This document shows, one piece after another, positions 10,974 through 21,913 of a stretch of DNA of 64,000 nucleotides. Source of the DNA: Gelatoporia subvermispora B (taxonomy: Eukaryota > Basidiomycota > Agaricomycetes > Polyporales > Gelatoporiaceae); assembly GCA_000320605.2 (NCBI GenBank), contig KB445797.1, positions 1,725,570-1,789,569 of the forward strand, written 5' to 3'. The notes below the pieces were generated by a model. It saw nothing but the letters and a program-made list of their open reading frames with translations, was not told the DNA's origin and searched no databases. The first letter of the stretch is position 1. Each line of letters starts with the position of its first letter. The translations under genes and the position numbers were made by a program.

Positions 10974-13212
10974 GGGGTCCGGAGGGAGTGTGAGTGGATT
11001 GTGTGACGCGGTTCGGTGTCTCAGCGCGGAGGTTAGTGTTGATCGAGCAGGTGGGAGGTTCGGATGTTTCGACGCGGTGAAGACGGAGGATTTCTTTTCG
11101 GGTCGGCAAGGAAAAGCGGTGCGGTTCATTTCCACCAGCATGTTCTTCGTCCGTGTTCGGCGAGTGTGGCCCCTTGTGTGCTTCCGCATCCCAGTCAGAG
11201 CAGAAAATCCATACCATCCATCGCATGGTGCGCAAGTGAAAGTGCTAACTGCGGCGGCCTGAGCGGGGCTGCACGAGGCGCATAGTCCTCGCCGGTGCGT
11301 TTGACGATGACAGGATGCTCCGAGGCGGAGCGTACTTTTTTTCTCAATGAACGCTTCTGGCCGAGGAGCTCCGTCGACTGCGCAGACGTACGTGGCTCGT
11401 TCGAGGAGGATGACGCGTCTCTCCGAGTCACAGATGCTGTACGGAGTATTGCAAGAGTCGTAAGGCCATTTCCGAGCGTGACAGAGCGAGACGGGCGAAA
11501 ACAGAGTTGCTGAGGTCCGCGGGGAGATGGTTCCGACCAGTATAAATGATTGGTAAGACGTTACTCAGCGTGTCCGAGAGCGCGTTATGAATGTTCCGAG
11601 TGCTTAGAGCGACACAGACGAGAGGGCGGAGCATAAGCACAGCGTGCAGCATCGTGCGGGGACAGGGCAGGACTTCCTAGATATCACTGGAACGAACTAG
11701 AATCACACCGTAGGTTCATTTTGACGCAGGAAAGAGTATTTGAGGACAACACACATGCATCACAGGCAAACTAGAGGCAATAGACACAGTGTAGCAAGGA
11801 CAGGGAGTAGACATGAAAGAATGAGACGGGTAATTCCACGCAAAGCGCTGTTACGGCAAGAAAGCTGGTGACCGTATCACCATCCTGAGTGCAGCATCAG
11901 AAGGAAACGGCAGCTTCGTGAGAGACGGGGCGCAAATAGCGCGGAAGAAGCACCTCTGACAGTCGGTGCATATGAGCGGCATGCGCGACATCAGAAGCAT
12001 CCCGCTGCATGGCCACCAATGCGGAGAGGGCGTCCCCCGGCGCAGGACAGACAGCGGGACGCACGCCCCACGCGTGGCCTATTTCGAATGGAAGTCGCGC
12101 TGGGTCTGAGCGGATCGCCGCGGTGAACGTACGGCGCAGTGAACGGGGCCGCGGGGCGGGCTGGCGAGAACGCGGGCGTACGTGTTGCGCTGATACGGCG
12201 CGCGTGCGCGTGCACCGTTTCGAGCTAGCTCGCGCGGGCGCCTGGGCTAGTGCTGTATCGAGGCGACGCGGGAAGCTGCATAGAGACGTGCGGGCGCGCC
12301 GCGTACGAGCGTGGGGCGTGCGCTGCGACGCGGGGCGCGCTAGGCGTGCTGGCGTGGCCGGGGGCCGGATGCTGCGGGCAGACCGCGACTGCGGTGGGAG
12401 GCGCCAGATGGGGCGTGGAGCGGCGGCGGGGCACGTGGGGGGTGCGAGGTCCACGTGCCGGCCGCCCGCGCCGGTCCCGCACCGCGACCCTGCAGGGCCA
12501 TCCCTTCCTTCTCTGGCGCCTCGCCTTGGTGACGTCGACCCGCCCCGCCCTGGAGTCTATACAAAAGTAGTAGGAGTAGGAGTCGTGCAATAAGAGTAAG
12601 ACTCGGCGGCCGCACCCAGCACCGCACCAAATCTTACTGAGGCGGCGCCGCCATCACCAAATCAGGACTCGTTCGCGTCAGTGTCGGGCGCGCTGGCTTC
12701 GTGGCCCGCCGCTCTCCGTGATGAGCTCAGCGTCGGCACTTAGCTCTGTCGACCATCCAAAGAAGACGTTCAGTGCACATTATATTATGTATTCAATCTA
12801 GTCTACGTATAGTAAGGGTTGTAGTACGACTAAGCAGCAGGCCGAGGGGACTGCTCAGAGACATGCTACGGGTCGGTAATCGTACTAGTGGAGGGAAGTG
12901 AATATACCGGGTTCTGTGAGGGTTATCCTGATAACGGGAAAGAACAAGAACCATCAGAAAACGGAGGGACACCAGCCCAATTCGACGATGAGGTATTCGT
13001 AAAAGTCGGGGACCCGCTGTACTGACTTGTCACTGGGGTGTGATCTGAGCTGGAACTACTGTCACTTGTCAGTGCTGTCGTCGAGGGCATCATTCTCCAG
13101 TCATCCGGCAGAGTAAAGAAGGTCCGGAGACGGCGTGCTATGTGCTGGCACAGTGGCAGTGACCACAGGCGGGCCACGCGAAGGCGGGAGGCGGCGGGCT
13201 TAGATAAGCGCA

Positions 13213-13238
13213 TAATAAGAGTAACGGTGCTCTTATTA
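13213..13238. promoter_or_regulatory. Perfect 9-bp inverted repeat upstream of the Zn2Cys6 gene
   Basis: TAATAAGAG and CTCTTATTA are separated by 8 nt, an AT-rich palindrome in GC-rich surroundings about 1 kb before the regulator's ATG. The half-site AATAAGAGTAA also occurs at about 12,589-12,598. It could be an operator-like site or a hairpin. No binding factor is known. Confidence 0.35.
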
Positions 13239-13256
13239 CGGCCACGGGCGGAAATG

Positions 13257-14234
13257 GGGAGTCCTACTACTACTCATTTCGTCAGTACTCCCCGCCCTGC
13301 GCCCGACACGCCCCGACGCTGCCCCGCCCGGCACACCCCGAGCCCGCCGCGGCGCACGGCCGCCCCGCGCGCAGCGTATAAGCACCCCGCAGCTGCGGAG
13401 CTCGGGACGGGGAGCGTGGGGGCGGCTGACACACGCTGGCCATCAGCGGGAGGTCGCGCGCGGGGGTGCGGCTCGCTGCGGCTCGCCAGCTGCGTTCTTC
13501 TTCCCCGCGACTGTGCGTGTCTTTGGCTGCTCGCGCTGCCTGTGCCCGACCCCGAGCCCGCTGAGCCCCGCTGTGCGCGCGCGAGGGCCCCCGTTGGAGC
13601 GCCGGAGAGAGCCGGATCTGGGATCTGATCAGCGATCGCCGGTGGGTGTTTCGAGAGAGAGGAGAGGTCTGCGGGGGCTTTCGAGGGGTGCTGACGGTTT
13701 GTGTGCGCAGAGCAAGCGCAGAGCGAGCATCCGTCCGCCGCGGCTGCGCAACACCAGGCCACCCCAGTCCGACCCGCACCTCCGCCTTTGCCCGCCGTGG
13801 ACCCCGGTCTCCGTGAAAATTGCAGTGCCGTCGGGGCTTTGTCACGCTCGGACTGTCGGTGGATTCCCCTGCGGGTGATTGACCGAGTCCAGCCGTTGCG
13901 ACAAACGGTCCGTAACCGCTCGCTGGGTGACGGTGAGTGACGCCTTGCGAGTGACACTCGAAGCCAGCGCAAATTCCGGTCGGTCGCGTTCCTTCTTCTC
14001 TCGTGCCGCGATCTGACACTGTCTGCGTGCTCGTTTGTTTGTTTTCGTGCGTCTCCGCTGCTGGCTCGCAAACTCTTCTGCACCGCTGGTTCCGTGCCCG
14101 CACTCCTTTTCTTCTAACCACTTCCTCCTCCTCTCGCTACCCGCTTAATCCCTTCCCCCCTCGCCCGCTCGTTCATCCGCACGCCGCAACCGCACACCTT
14201 TACCCTCCCCGCCCCCACCTCGCCGCCGCCTCCC
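13257..14234 (+). promoter_or_regulatory. ATG-free leader / core promoter of the Zn2Cys6 gene
   Basis: Reading the plus strand line by line, the last ATG before the gene is at 13,254-13,256 and the next is the start codon at 14,235, so 978 nt contain no ATG. A TATA-like CGTATAAGC lies at about 13,375-13,383. The 3' half turns pyrimidine-rich (TCCTCCTCCTCTCGC, about 14,120-14,230), as in fungal 5' UTRs. I read this as promoter plus long 5' UTR kept free of upstream starts. The transcription start is not shown. Confidence 0.5.
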
Positions 14235-17200
14235 ATGACCTACTCCGCCAACCCCGGCTCATACTCGTCCTACACCAACAACAACGTCCGCTATGCCTTT
14301 GGCGACCAGTACCACAAGCAGCCCAACGGCACCGTCGCCAACACCAGCTCCGCCGCCGCCGCCGCCTCCAGCAACACTAACAACACCTCTTCCTCCGCCT
14401 CGCAGTACCACCACTCCGCCCAGGGCTCCTCCGCCTACGCCGCCCACCACATCCCCCCCGTGAAGCTCGAAGAGTCCCCGGACCTCCCCCCGCCCGCGAG
14501 CCTCGCGCACCGGCACAGCATCGCCTCGCTGCCCTCGTACGACCCCGCGTCCGCGCCCTTCTCGTCCGCCTCCACCAACAAGCTCTTCCGCTTCGGCGCG
14601 GACCTCCCCAGCCTCGCCTCGCTCCCCGCCCTCGCGGGGCACGCCGGCCACGCGTACACACACGCAGGCCTCCACTCGAGCCACTCGGGCCACTCCGCGC
14701 ACTCCGCGCCCAGCAGCGCAGGCAACTCCGGCGCGAGCACCCCCTTCTCGTTCATGGCGCAGCCCTGGCCGCAGAGCGCGGCAGCGGCCGCCGGCCAAGG
14801 CGCGGGCGGCAGCGCCGGCAGCGCGTACGGCCAGCAGTACGCGCTCGACCGCCACGCGTACCTCCCCTCCCCGCTCTCTGCGCACCCGTCGCACCAGTCC
14901 CATCAGTCCCACCAATCTCATCAATCTCATCAATCTCACCAGACGCACCAGTCGCACCACAACTCCTCGCACGGCGCGCTCCACCCGTCGCAGCAGAGCA
15001 GCGCGGCGGCGCAACAGCTCCTGCACGATGATTACGCCGACGACGACGACGACCTCGGCGAGCTCCCCGGCGGGCTCTCGCTCGGCCTCCCCGCATTCGG
15101 CGATGGCCTCAAGGGCATGGCCGGCATGTCGGGCTCCGTCTCTGGAGGTGGGTCGAACAGCGAGAAGCAGGTCCGACGGAGGAGCAGCAAGGCGTGTGAT
15201 CAATGCAGGAAGAGCAAATGCAAGTGTGAGCGCGCGAACCCGAATGAGCCCTGCAGGAACTGCGTTATGCTTGGAACAGGTGAGTCATCTTCCGTGGTCT
15301 ACTCGCCGGATTGAGCTTCCTTTCCTCCGCGCCCCCTTCCGAGCCTCATGCTCTGCATCTTGCCCTTGGCTTTCTGCGTGTTCAAAAATCACCCACCTTG
15401 TTCCGCGGCCTTGTGTGCTGACTGTATGCGTGCAATGCGATTACTGATGCCCCCCCTGCAGCGTGCACCTTTCTCGGACCCTCACGCAAGCGCGGTCCCC
15501 CTAAGGGTTACATCGATGCAATTGAAGCGCGCCTCCATCAGACCGAGGCGCTCATCGGTATCCTGCTTGGATCCCGCGATGCGCGTGCACGCGGTGTTCT
15601 TGAAGATATCCAGGAGGTGAGCTGAATCTGCCACATAATTCTCTTTCACATCATGTGTGCATGCGGATCGTTTGACGAGTACATATGCTGTCGAACGGTA
15701 TAACGCGAGCTCAGTTCTATGCTCCATCACGTGCCCAGCTCCGGATCCCGGAGCGCGAAGCCGCGCTCCGCGTCGCGCTGCTTTGTCCGTCTGCTTCATC
15801 CCTGCATTCCGCCGGCCCACGCACAGCCCTCGATTTCTCCGCGGCGCATAACGCTGTCATACACCGCCGGCCCACGCGTTTCCTCCGCGATGCCTTGTTT
15901 TCACCGTCGTGCGGCGCCATCGCATCGTTCCTTCCGTTTGACATGCCACACGACGTGGTTTCACGGACTCCGATCACTGACATATCCGCCCACAGGACCC
16001 ACTCGCCAAGGAAATCATAGCGCGCGTAGACAACTCGCCGTACGGCGCCAAAGGCCGCAGCCGCGGGGCAGAGGCGCCGAGCGGATCCCGTGCGCGTGCT
16101 CCCCCTCCCCAGCCTGAAGGCACGGGCGATGGCGGCGCGCTGCACAGTACACAGTGCGCAACTCTTGTTTTCCCCCCAAACTAATTACATCCTGCTGATC
16201 CCGACGATCCCGCAGCCCGTCAAACGAATGGCAAGACTCGGTCATCGCACGGCTGAACAACGCCGCGGCGAACCGCAACACGCTCGTCCCGCCCGGGTCC
16301 GCCGGGTCCGGCGCGAGCGCGGGCGAGAGCGGGAACCTGCAGTACCCCCTGCCGGACGACACGCGGCGCCCGTCGCTCGCGTTCGCGCCGCCGCTCTCCA
16401 TCCCGTCGTCCGCGGGCGCGGGCGAGGAGTACGAGGCGCCGTCGTCCGCGGTGTCCGCGCGGCGCACGCGGCGGCGGCTCGAGCACGCGCACTCGCCGAG
16501 CACGACGAGCCAGTCCGGGCGCTCGCGCTCGCGCGGCGCGCGCGGGGACGACGACGCGGACGCGGACCTCGAGGCGGACGCGGAGGAGAGCGCGAGCAGC
16601 GCCGACGAGCAGGGCGAGGACGAGCTCGCGCTCGCGGTCGGGCAGCTCAGCCTGAACGAGGATGCGCAGCTGCGGTACCATGGCAAGGCGAGCGGATTGC
16701 ACCTGCTCGGCGTGAAGGAGCGGGACGATGGACGGCATGAGGACGGGATTTGGAGGTTCCCCAAGGCGCGCGTCTGGCCGCCCCTGCCCCCCGGCCGCGC
16801 GAAGAAGGAGGCTGCCGACGCGCTCGCGCCGAGCCTCCCCGATGAGAAGACGCAGGAGGTGCTCCTGGAGCTGTATTTCACGTATGTGCACCCCGCGCTG
16901 CCAATCGTGCACAAGCAGTCCTTCTTGGAAGACTTCCACAATGGGTGCGTATTTGGGTTCAGTCGCAGCGGCCGCGCCCTTCTGACGGAATTTCTGCGCA
17001 TCAGGAACCGCGCTGTAGTTGACTCGCCGTACTCGGCTGCGTCCCAGGCTTCCGAGGGCGCCTCGCCGCTCTCCGCCGCGTCCCCGCGCACGGCCGGGCG
17101 CCGGCACGTCCCGACGCTGCTGCTGCTCGCGATGTTCGCGTCGGCGGCGCGTTACGTCGCGACGGAGGAGCTGCCGCCGGACAGCGGCGCGATGTGGCCC

Positions 17201-19215
17201 GCGGGCGACGCGTACCTCGAGGACGCGAAGGTGCTGCTCGACCGCACGTACGCGCAGTCGTGCCCGAGCACGTGCCAGGCGCTGCTGCTGCTCGCGTACC
17301 GCGAGGTCGGCATCGGCGCGATGGCGCAGGCGTGGCTCTACGTCGGGATGGCGGTCAGGATGGCGCAGGACCTCGGCATGCACAAGCGCGCGGAGACGTG
17401 GCGCGCGATCGGGAAGGACCTCTTCACGCCCGCGGAGCTGCAGGAGCGGCGCCGCATCTGGTTCGGGTGCGTCGTCATGGACAAGTACGTCTCTGCGTAT
17501 ATCGGTACGTGCGCTGGCAGTTTTGGGAACGCGCGGGAGCTGACGCGGGCGGCGCAGGGCGGCCCGTCGCGATCTTCGAACAGGACTTCGACACGGAGCT
17601 CCCGAGCGTCGAGGACGTGAGTAGCGCTGTTCGCACCAAGTCCTGCGTGGACCTGACGTTGAGCGATGACGCCCAGCCTGAGGAGCACGAGCTTTGGCAG
17701 CCGCACCCGTCGCCGCCCCCGCCGGGCGACGACCCCGGCCCGCAGCCGCGCCAGCTTGCCCCAGTGCGGGGCCACACCATCTCTTGCTTCAATGAATCTG
17801 CCAAGCTCTGTATGTCTTAATTTTCTGCGGCGGTTTTTCCGGTGGGCTGACACGCGCACTAGCACTTATTTTGAGCACGATCATGCAGACGCTGTACGCC
17901 ATCCGCTCGAATTTGTGCCGCTCGTCGGAGCTGTCCCGCCTCGACAAATCGTTGTCGAAATGGTACCATGAGCTCCCGGAGCATCTCCAGTTTGACCCCG
18001 CGTCGCCAAAAAATCCAGCGCCACCCCCACACATCCTCACTCTCCACATGCAGTATTGGTGCACGGTGATCCTGTTGCACCGGCCGTTGTAAGTATCCGT
18101 CTTAGGTTGTGTTTCCGTGCTGCTGACCAACACTCCGTAGTATTCGCCACATCCAGAACACTGTGAACAGTCCGTAAGTGCCCTTGTCGCCTTCTGATGC
18201 CGCGCACAAGGCTGACAGATATCCAGTGCTTCCACGGCGTCCAAGGACTCCGAGACCCGCGCGAACCCGCGGAAAAATTACGACATGTGTGTCCAGGCTG
18301 CTAACCATGTCACTTCGATTGGTACGTCGCACGGACGGATCGGCTTCCCCGCTTAAATCTGACGTGAGCACGCAGTATCCGTATACGTGGAAAATTATTG
18401 TGCCATGCGGTCATCAGTCTATCTATGCTACTATGTATTCACGGCCGGCGTGATGCACGTCGCTACGCGTACGTATTCTATTCGTCTCCCGCGAACGTTG
18501 TTTTGACGTCGCGTATCCAGTTATGGCGTACCCTGGCGACCCACAAGCGCGCATAGGGCTCAACAAGTGCATGGACGTCCTCAAGCGCATGCAAACCGTG
18601 TGGCCAAGCGCCTGGCGCGCGCTTGAGCTGCTCCAAGGTTCCAAGGTCAACCAGGGCCCAGAGCTTATCATGCCTGGCTCGTCCGAGCGGAAGCGCCAGG
18701 CAGAGCACTCCCTGGATGCCGATGACACGGACCAGTCTGGCCGTGCGGGCTCCGGCGACCAGGTGTACCGTCAGCAACAGGGGTTTGGTAATGTCGGCAG
18801 CCCCGGCACGTCGCAGCAAGGCTTCAATCTCTCGATCAACGTGCCCTCGGTCGAGAATAGCTCGTACCTGCAGTCCTACGACCGCTGGCCGTCGGACGGG
18901 TCTATCCCGAATTTTGGGGGGGCCCTGTCGACGTCTGTGCTGCCGCAGCAGTACAGCACTGGTCTCGTGGACGAGCGGGCGGGACTCAGCCGCACCTCGG
19001 AACGCCATGGTCAGCGTTACCCGCAGTACTGGAACGATTATTCGGCGCTCGGACAGATTGACGCCACAACGTACAATATGCCGGTGATGGGCGACATGGT
19101 GCAGCCGCACACGGGCTCGGCACAGGGCGACCAATCGTCGCTGTACGTGCAGGACCAGTATGCTATGTTTGGTGCGTCGCATCTGTCAAATGGATATTCT
19201 TCGGCATTGTTCTGA
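14235..19215 (+). CDS. Zn2Cys6 fungal-specific transcription factor
   Basis: Nuclear DNA-binding regulator, about 1,306 aa. I resolve 12 exons with consistent phase: 14235-15279, 15462-15616, 15996-16153, 16216-16944, 17005-17504, 17558-17616, 17677-17809, 17863-18088, 18141-18173, 18227-18321, 18376-18468, 18521-19215. The N-terminal ~320 residues are low-complexity (Ser/Ala/His, an HQS repeat). The binuclear cluster (residues ~321-350) is CDQCRKSKCKC...CRNC...C with spacing C-x2-C-x6-C-x8-C-x2-C-x6-C. Next come a basic linker (GPSRKRGPPKG) and a dimerisation-type helix. An acidic region (ADADLEADAEESASS) precedes a Fungal_trans middle-homology domain (residues ~660-1000: YVHPALPIVHKQSF, LLLLAMFASAARY, RRIWFGCVVMDKY, IGRPVAIFEQDFDTELPS). 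The Gln/Ser-rich tail is a likely activation region. The family is certain; the regulon is not known. It resembles the Agaricomycete regulators often named as xylanolytic activators, but I cannot confirm that. Confidence 0.93.
14892..14954 (+). repeat. 9-bp codon repeat encoding (His-Gln-Ser/Thr)x7
   Basis: Seven in-frame HQS-type triplets (five HQS, one HQT, one HQS) within the disordered N-terminus of the Zn2Cys6 protein. CAC/CAT, CAG/CAA and TCC/TCT alternate, so the repeat is not a recent exact expansion throughout; the middle three units are nearly identical. Confidence 0.85.
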
Positions 19216-20878
19216 CACGTCGCAACTCGACAGGTAATATGCAGCCCAATAGCCAGCAATGACAGAGCGAGGCGGATTTTCTGCTGAAATTATTCCATTC
19301 GACTTCTCTGATTTTTTTCTCCGTTTTATCTTTCCGACATCACTATCAGATTCATTACCAGTCCGTAATCGCACCAAACTAATAGCTGTCGTATGGAACC
19401 TTGTTGTATCCCGTAGCCCTCGATGCCTGGAACGATGTTTCGATGCCTCGGTTTGTCCATAGCATAGACGATCTGCGAAGCACATGTAAAAGTAATGAAC
19501 GACCACCGGCTTGCTATTACTTCTAGCCACGAGTGTGTCGCCCGTTCCGTATGACGTTGCGTCGTAGTTCAAGCATGAACGATCTTGGTGACGAGGTCAT
19601 TCGATTACTTCTGCGTGGCGCCATATTTTTGGGCAGCGTCTCGTCTGGAAATCCTGGCGTTTCCATCGGGCACTGTGACCTGCCGGTACTCGGGTAAGAT
19701 TCGTGAACATGTATGTGAGCGAATGTGAGCGAGAGGCGGGGATCCCCCGCATGAGGTAGGTCAACAGCGCCGGCCCCGGGGGATTTTCTCTGCGCATTTA
19801 CTGTAAATGCACGGACATTTTCGCTGCTACCCCACCCCGTCTGCAACAGCAAGCTGACCTATCTTGATAGGCTGGGTGGTCGACGCAAAAGAAGGGAGCA
19901 ACGTGTCAAAGATAATCGCCCCGCATGCTGATTTGATATCTCGTTCCCTGGGCGTAGCCTATCCTGCCAGCCTTGCGTTAGCTATGCGGAGACAGGATAT
20001 GAAGAAAGTAGTAGTATGTGTGTCAGAGGTGTCCGAGGGCTCTCAGAAGGATACTCGCCCAGAATTCCCGCTCTGATTTATCCATACGACCTCTAAAACA
20101 ATTGTCCGACCCATACTCTCCCGTTCCCATATACTGAGCCATTCGATCTGCAGGGAGACGATCGCGGAGTCGTTCGACAGTTATTTGGCTCGTGGATCAT
20201 GGCCTTCCAGGATATGAAATGCGTGTAGACCGGACGACCCCTGGTGGTCGGCGTTGCCCAAGTATTTCTCGGAGGCTTGTGCACGAATCAGGGGTTCGGC
20301 GGCTACTAGCGTGCTGCGGATGAGTGGTCGTCCCAGAGAGCACATTGCGAGCTTTGAAGCACGGAGCCTGGAGTCCACATCTGCGAATTAATCGACTTGG
20401 TTTGACGGCAGTGGTGCAGCATAGCGTCGCGTCAAAGAAATTCGAAGACGCGAGAATCAGGAAATGTGTTGGCTGGCACTAAGTTTCCAGACTTCCGCTG
20501 GAATGCGGCGTAATCTAGCTCTGAATTTCAACGCAGGGGGTCAAGAGCACGTGCTGAGATACAACGGCCCCAATACTAATAATACACCGCACGTATGGCA
20601 ATACATCAGACGAGTTTGAGACCCCCGAAAGTTGATAACGCTGCTTTCCTTGCTACACATGACATGCAGATAACGATAATGACCGGCGAGGAACTAATGG
20701 TCTCATTAGATCCTTGTTCTGGTCCCAAAAGAGATCCGTAGGTGGTCGAAGTTGATAGTAAAGGGGCAAGTGCCGCACGGCGCAACAGGGAGTCTGTTTG
20801 TTATGGACAGTGATAAGTCGAGAGTGGGGCCGGTGAAAATTATCGGCTCAATGGATCCGGTATGAGATTCTCTGAGCC
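19216..20878. other. Intergenic, 3' ends of the Zn2Cys6 and second BTB genes
   Basis: The flanking genes converge. No ORF with support, repeat or RNA gene was found in these 1.66 kb. Confidence 0.5.
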
Positions 20879-21913
20879 TTAAGTTGTCATGATCAATGAC
20901 CAGATGGTCGAACGTCCCTTGTCACAGGGAACTTTATCTTGACATAGCGGGTTAGTAAAATTGCCAAGTAGGAACGAGGTGCCTCTGTCAGAAATGCTAA
21001 CCTCGTTGAGTCTGTCATCTATCTGCTTAGCAAAAGTAGTAGCAATATCCAAGATTCTCCCGATAGACTTCTCCCTGCATTTATCGCAACGGCTGGCACT
21101 GGTCATGGCAGGCTCAAGCACCGGCCGCGTGCAAACCGCAGCGCCGTAGGGAGTATCCTCCAACACCTTCGCCGCACTCCGCACATATTGCTTGATGAAC
21201 TCTGGAATCTTCTGCGCGCCAACACGTGAAGTGCCTTTAGTACACTGAGTGCAGGGAGGGATCGCACCAAATCCGAACACTGGACCGCCGACTATATGAC
21301 AGCCGGCCCAGGTCCAGAATGGCCCGAGCGCAGTGAGGGTGGCAACGACTTCCTGACACTTTTTGCGGTACTGCAAGAGCTGGTGATACTGGAGGCCGGT
21401 CATGAGCACTAATTCGGGAAGTTCGGCTTCGTCCTCGAGAAACGGCTGATGGAGAGTGTTCCGTGCAGCGGCCTGTGCAATGTCGGGGAGATTATAAATA
21501 CATGCCAAAGCGTATACTCTGCAAGGGTGTCTCTCAAGAACCAAAGGAAGGAGCAGGGTACGTCTCATCTCCTGAGAGACAACTTCTATCTGATACTTCC
21601 TTGCAGCTTCGAGGATGGCGTGGATGTCGTGTAGACAAGACACTAAGGGCTTAGGAACAGGGTAGCAGATGCGTAGGATGATATCCCATATTTTGGATTC
21701 TTCTATCATATCGACCATCGGGCGCTTTGTAAACCCTTCGTCATCTCCACTGACAGGCTGGGGGATCAGGAACATATCGTGGAAGATAGGGGATGCCTGC
21801 GAGATGATAAGCTTGTGCACATAAAAGCATACGCCGTCAGAAGATCGGATGATGATATCTGCCGACTGGTTTTGGTCGTCGAATGGCGCCGGAGCTGCAC
21901 TGGAGGCCGACAT
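20879..21913 (-). CDS. BTB/POZ domain protein (copy 2 of 3)
   Basis: About 344 aa in one exon. The ATG at 21913 (MSASSAAPAPFDDQNQSADI) is chosen because the BTB core follows at once (ADIIIRSSDGVCFYVHKLII); the frame runs open to 22126 but without a better-placed ATG. Shared blocks with the genes at 0.9 and 43.3 kb are IWDIILRICYP, EAARKYQIEVVSQEMRR, RVYALACIYNLPDIAQAAA, MTGLQYHQLLQYR and a Cys-containing C-terminal part (CTQC, CDKCREKSIG). The last blocks could bind metal, but this is not established. The last ~25 residues after EVSI look less conserved, so the true end might be earlier or lie beyond an unrecognised intron. Probable adaptor or dimerisation protein; partner unknown. Confidence 0.82.
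   Translation of the reverse strand: MSASSAAPAPFDDQNQSADIIIRSSDGVCFYVHKLIISQASPIFHDMFLIPQPVSGDDEGFTKRPMVDMIEESKIWDIILRICYPVPKPLVSCLHDIHAILEAARKYQIEVVSQEMRRTLLLPLVLERHPCRVYALACIYNLPDIAQAAARNTLHQPFLEDEAELPELVLMTGLQYHQLLQYRKKCQEVVATLTALGPFWTWAGCHIVGGPVFGFGAIPPCTQCTKGTSRVGAQKIPEFIKQYVRSAAKVLEDTPYGAAVCTRPVLEPAMTSASRCDKCREKSIGRILDIATTFAKQIDDRLNEVSISDRGTSFLLGNFTNPLCQDKVPCDKGRSTIWSLIMTT

Larger units (their letters stand above)
4865..12650. other. Gene-poor interval, partly very GC-rich
   Basis: I could not support any protein gene. From about 7.6 to 12.6 kb the DNA is GC-rich, so long open frames occur in several frames on both strands at once (for example near 8.1-8.8, 9.0-9.8 and 12.0-12.6 kb). 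They are Arg/Ala/Pro-rich, lack domains and contradict each other, which is expected from composition alone. Short tandem repeats, a G-quadruplex motif and a strand-skew switch are listed separately. The interval may hold the distal promoter of the transcription factor, noncoding RNA or relict mobile DNA. Confidence 0.5.

Noticed and set aside
12009..12593. 194-codon open frame upstream of the regulator
   Set aside because: Same composition effect; open frames of similar length occur on the opposite strand and no conserved motif is seen.
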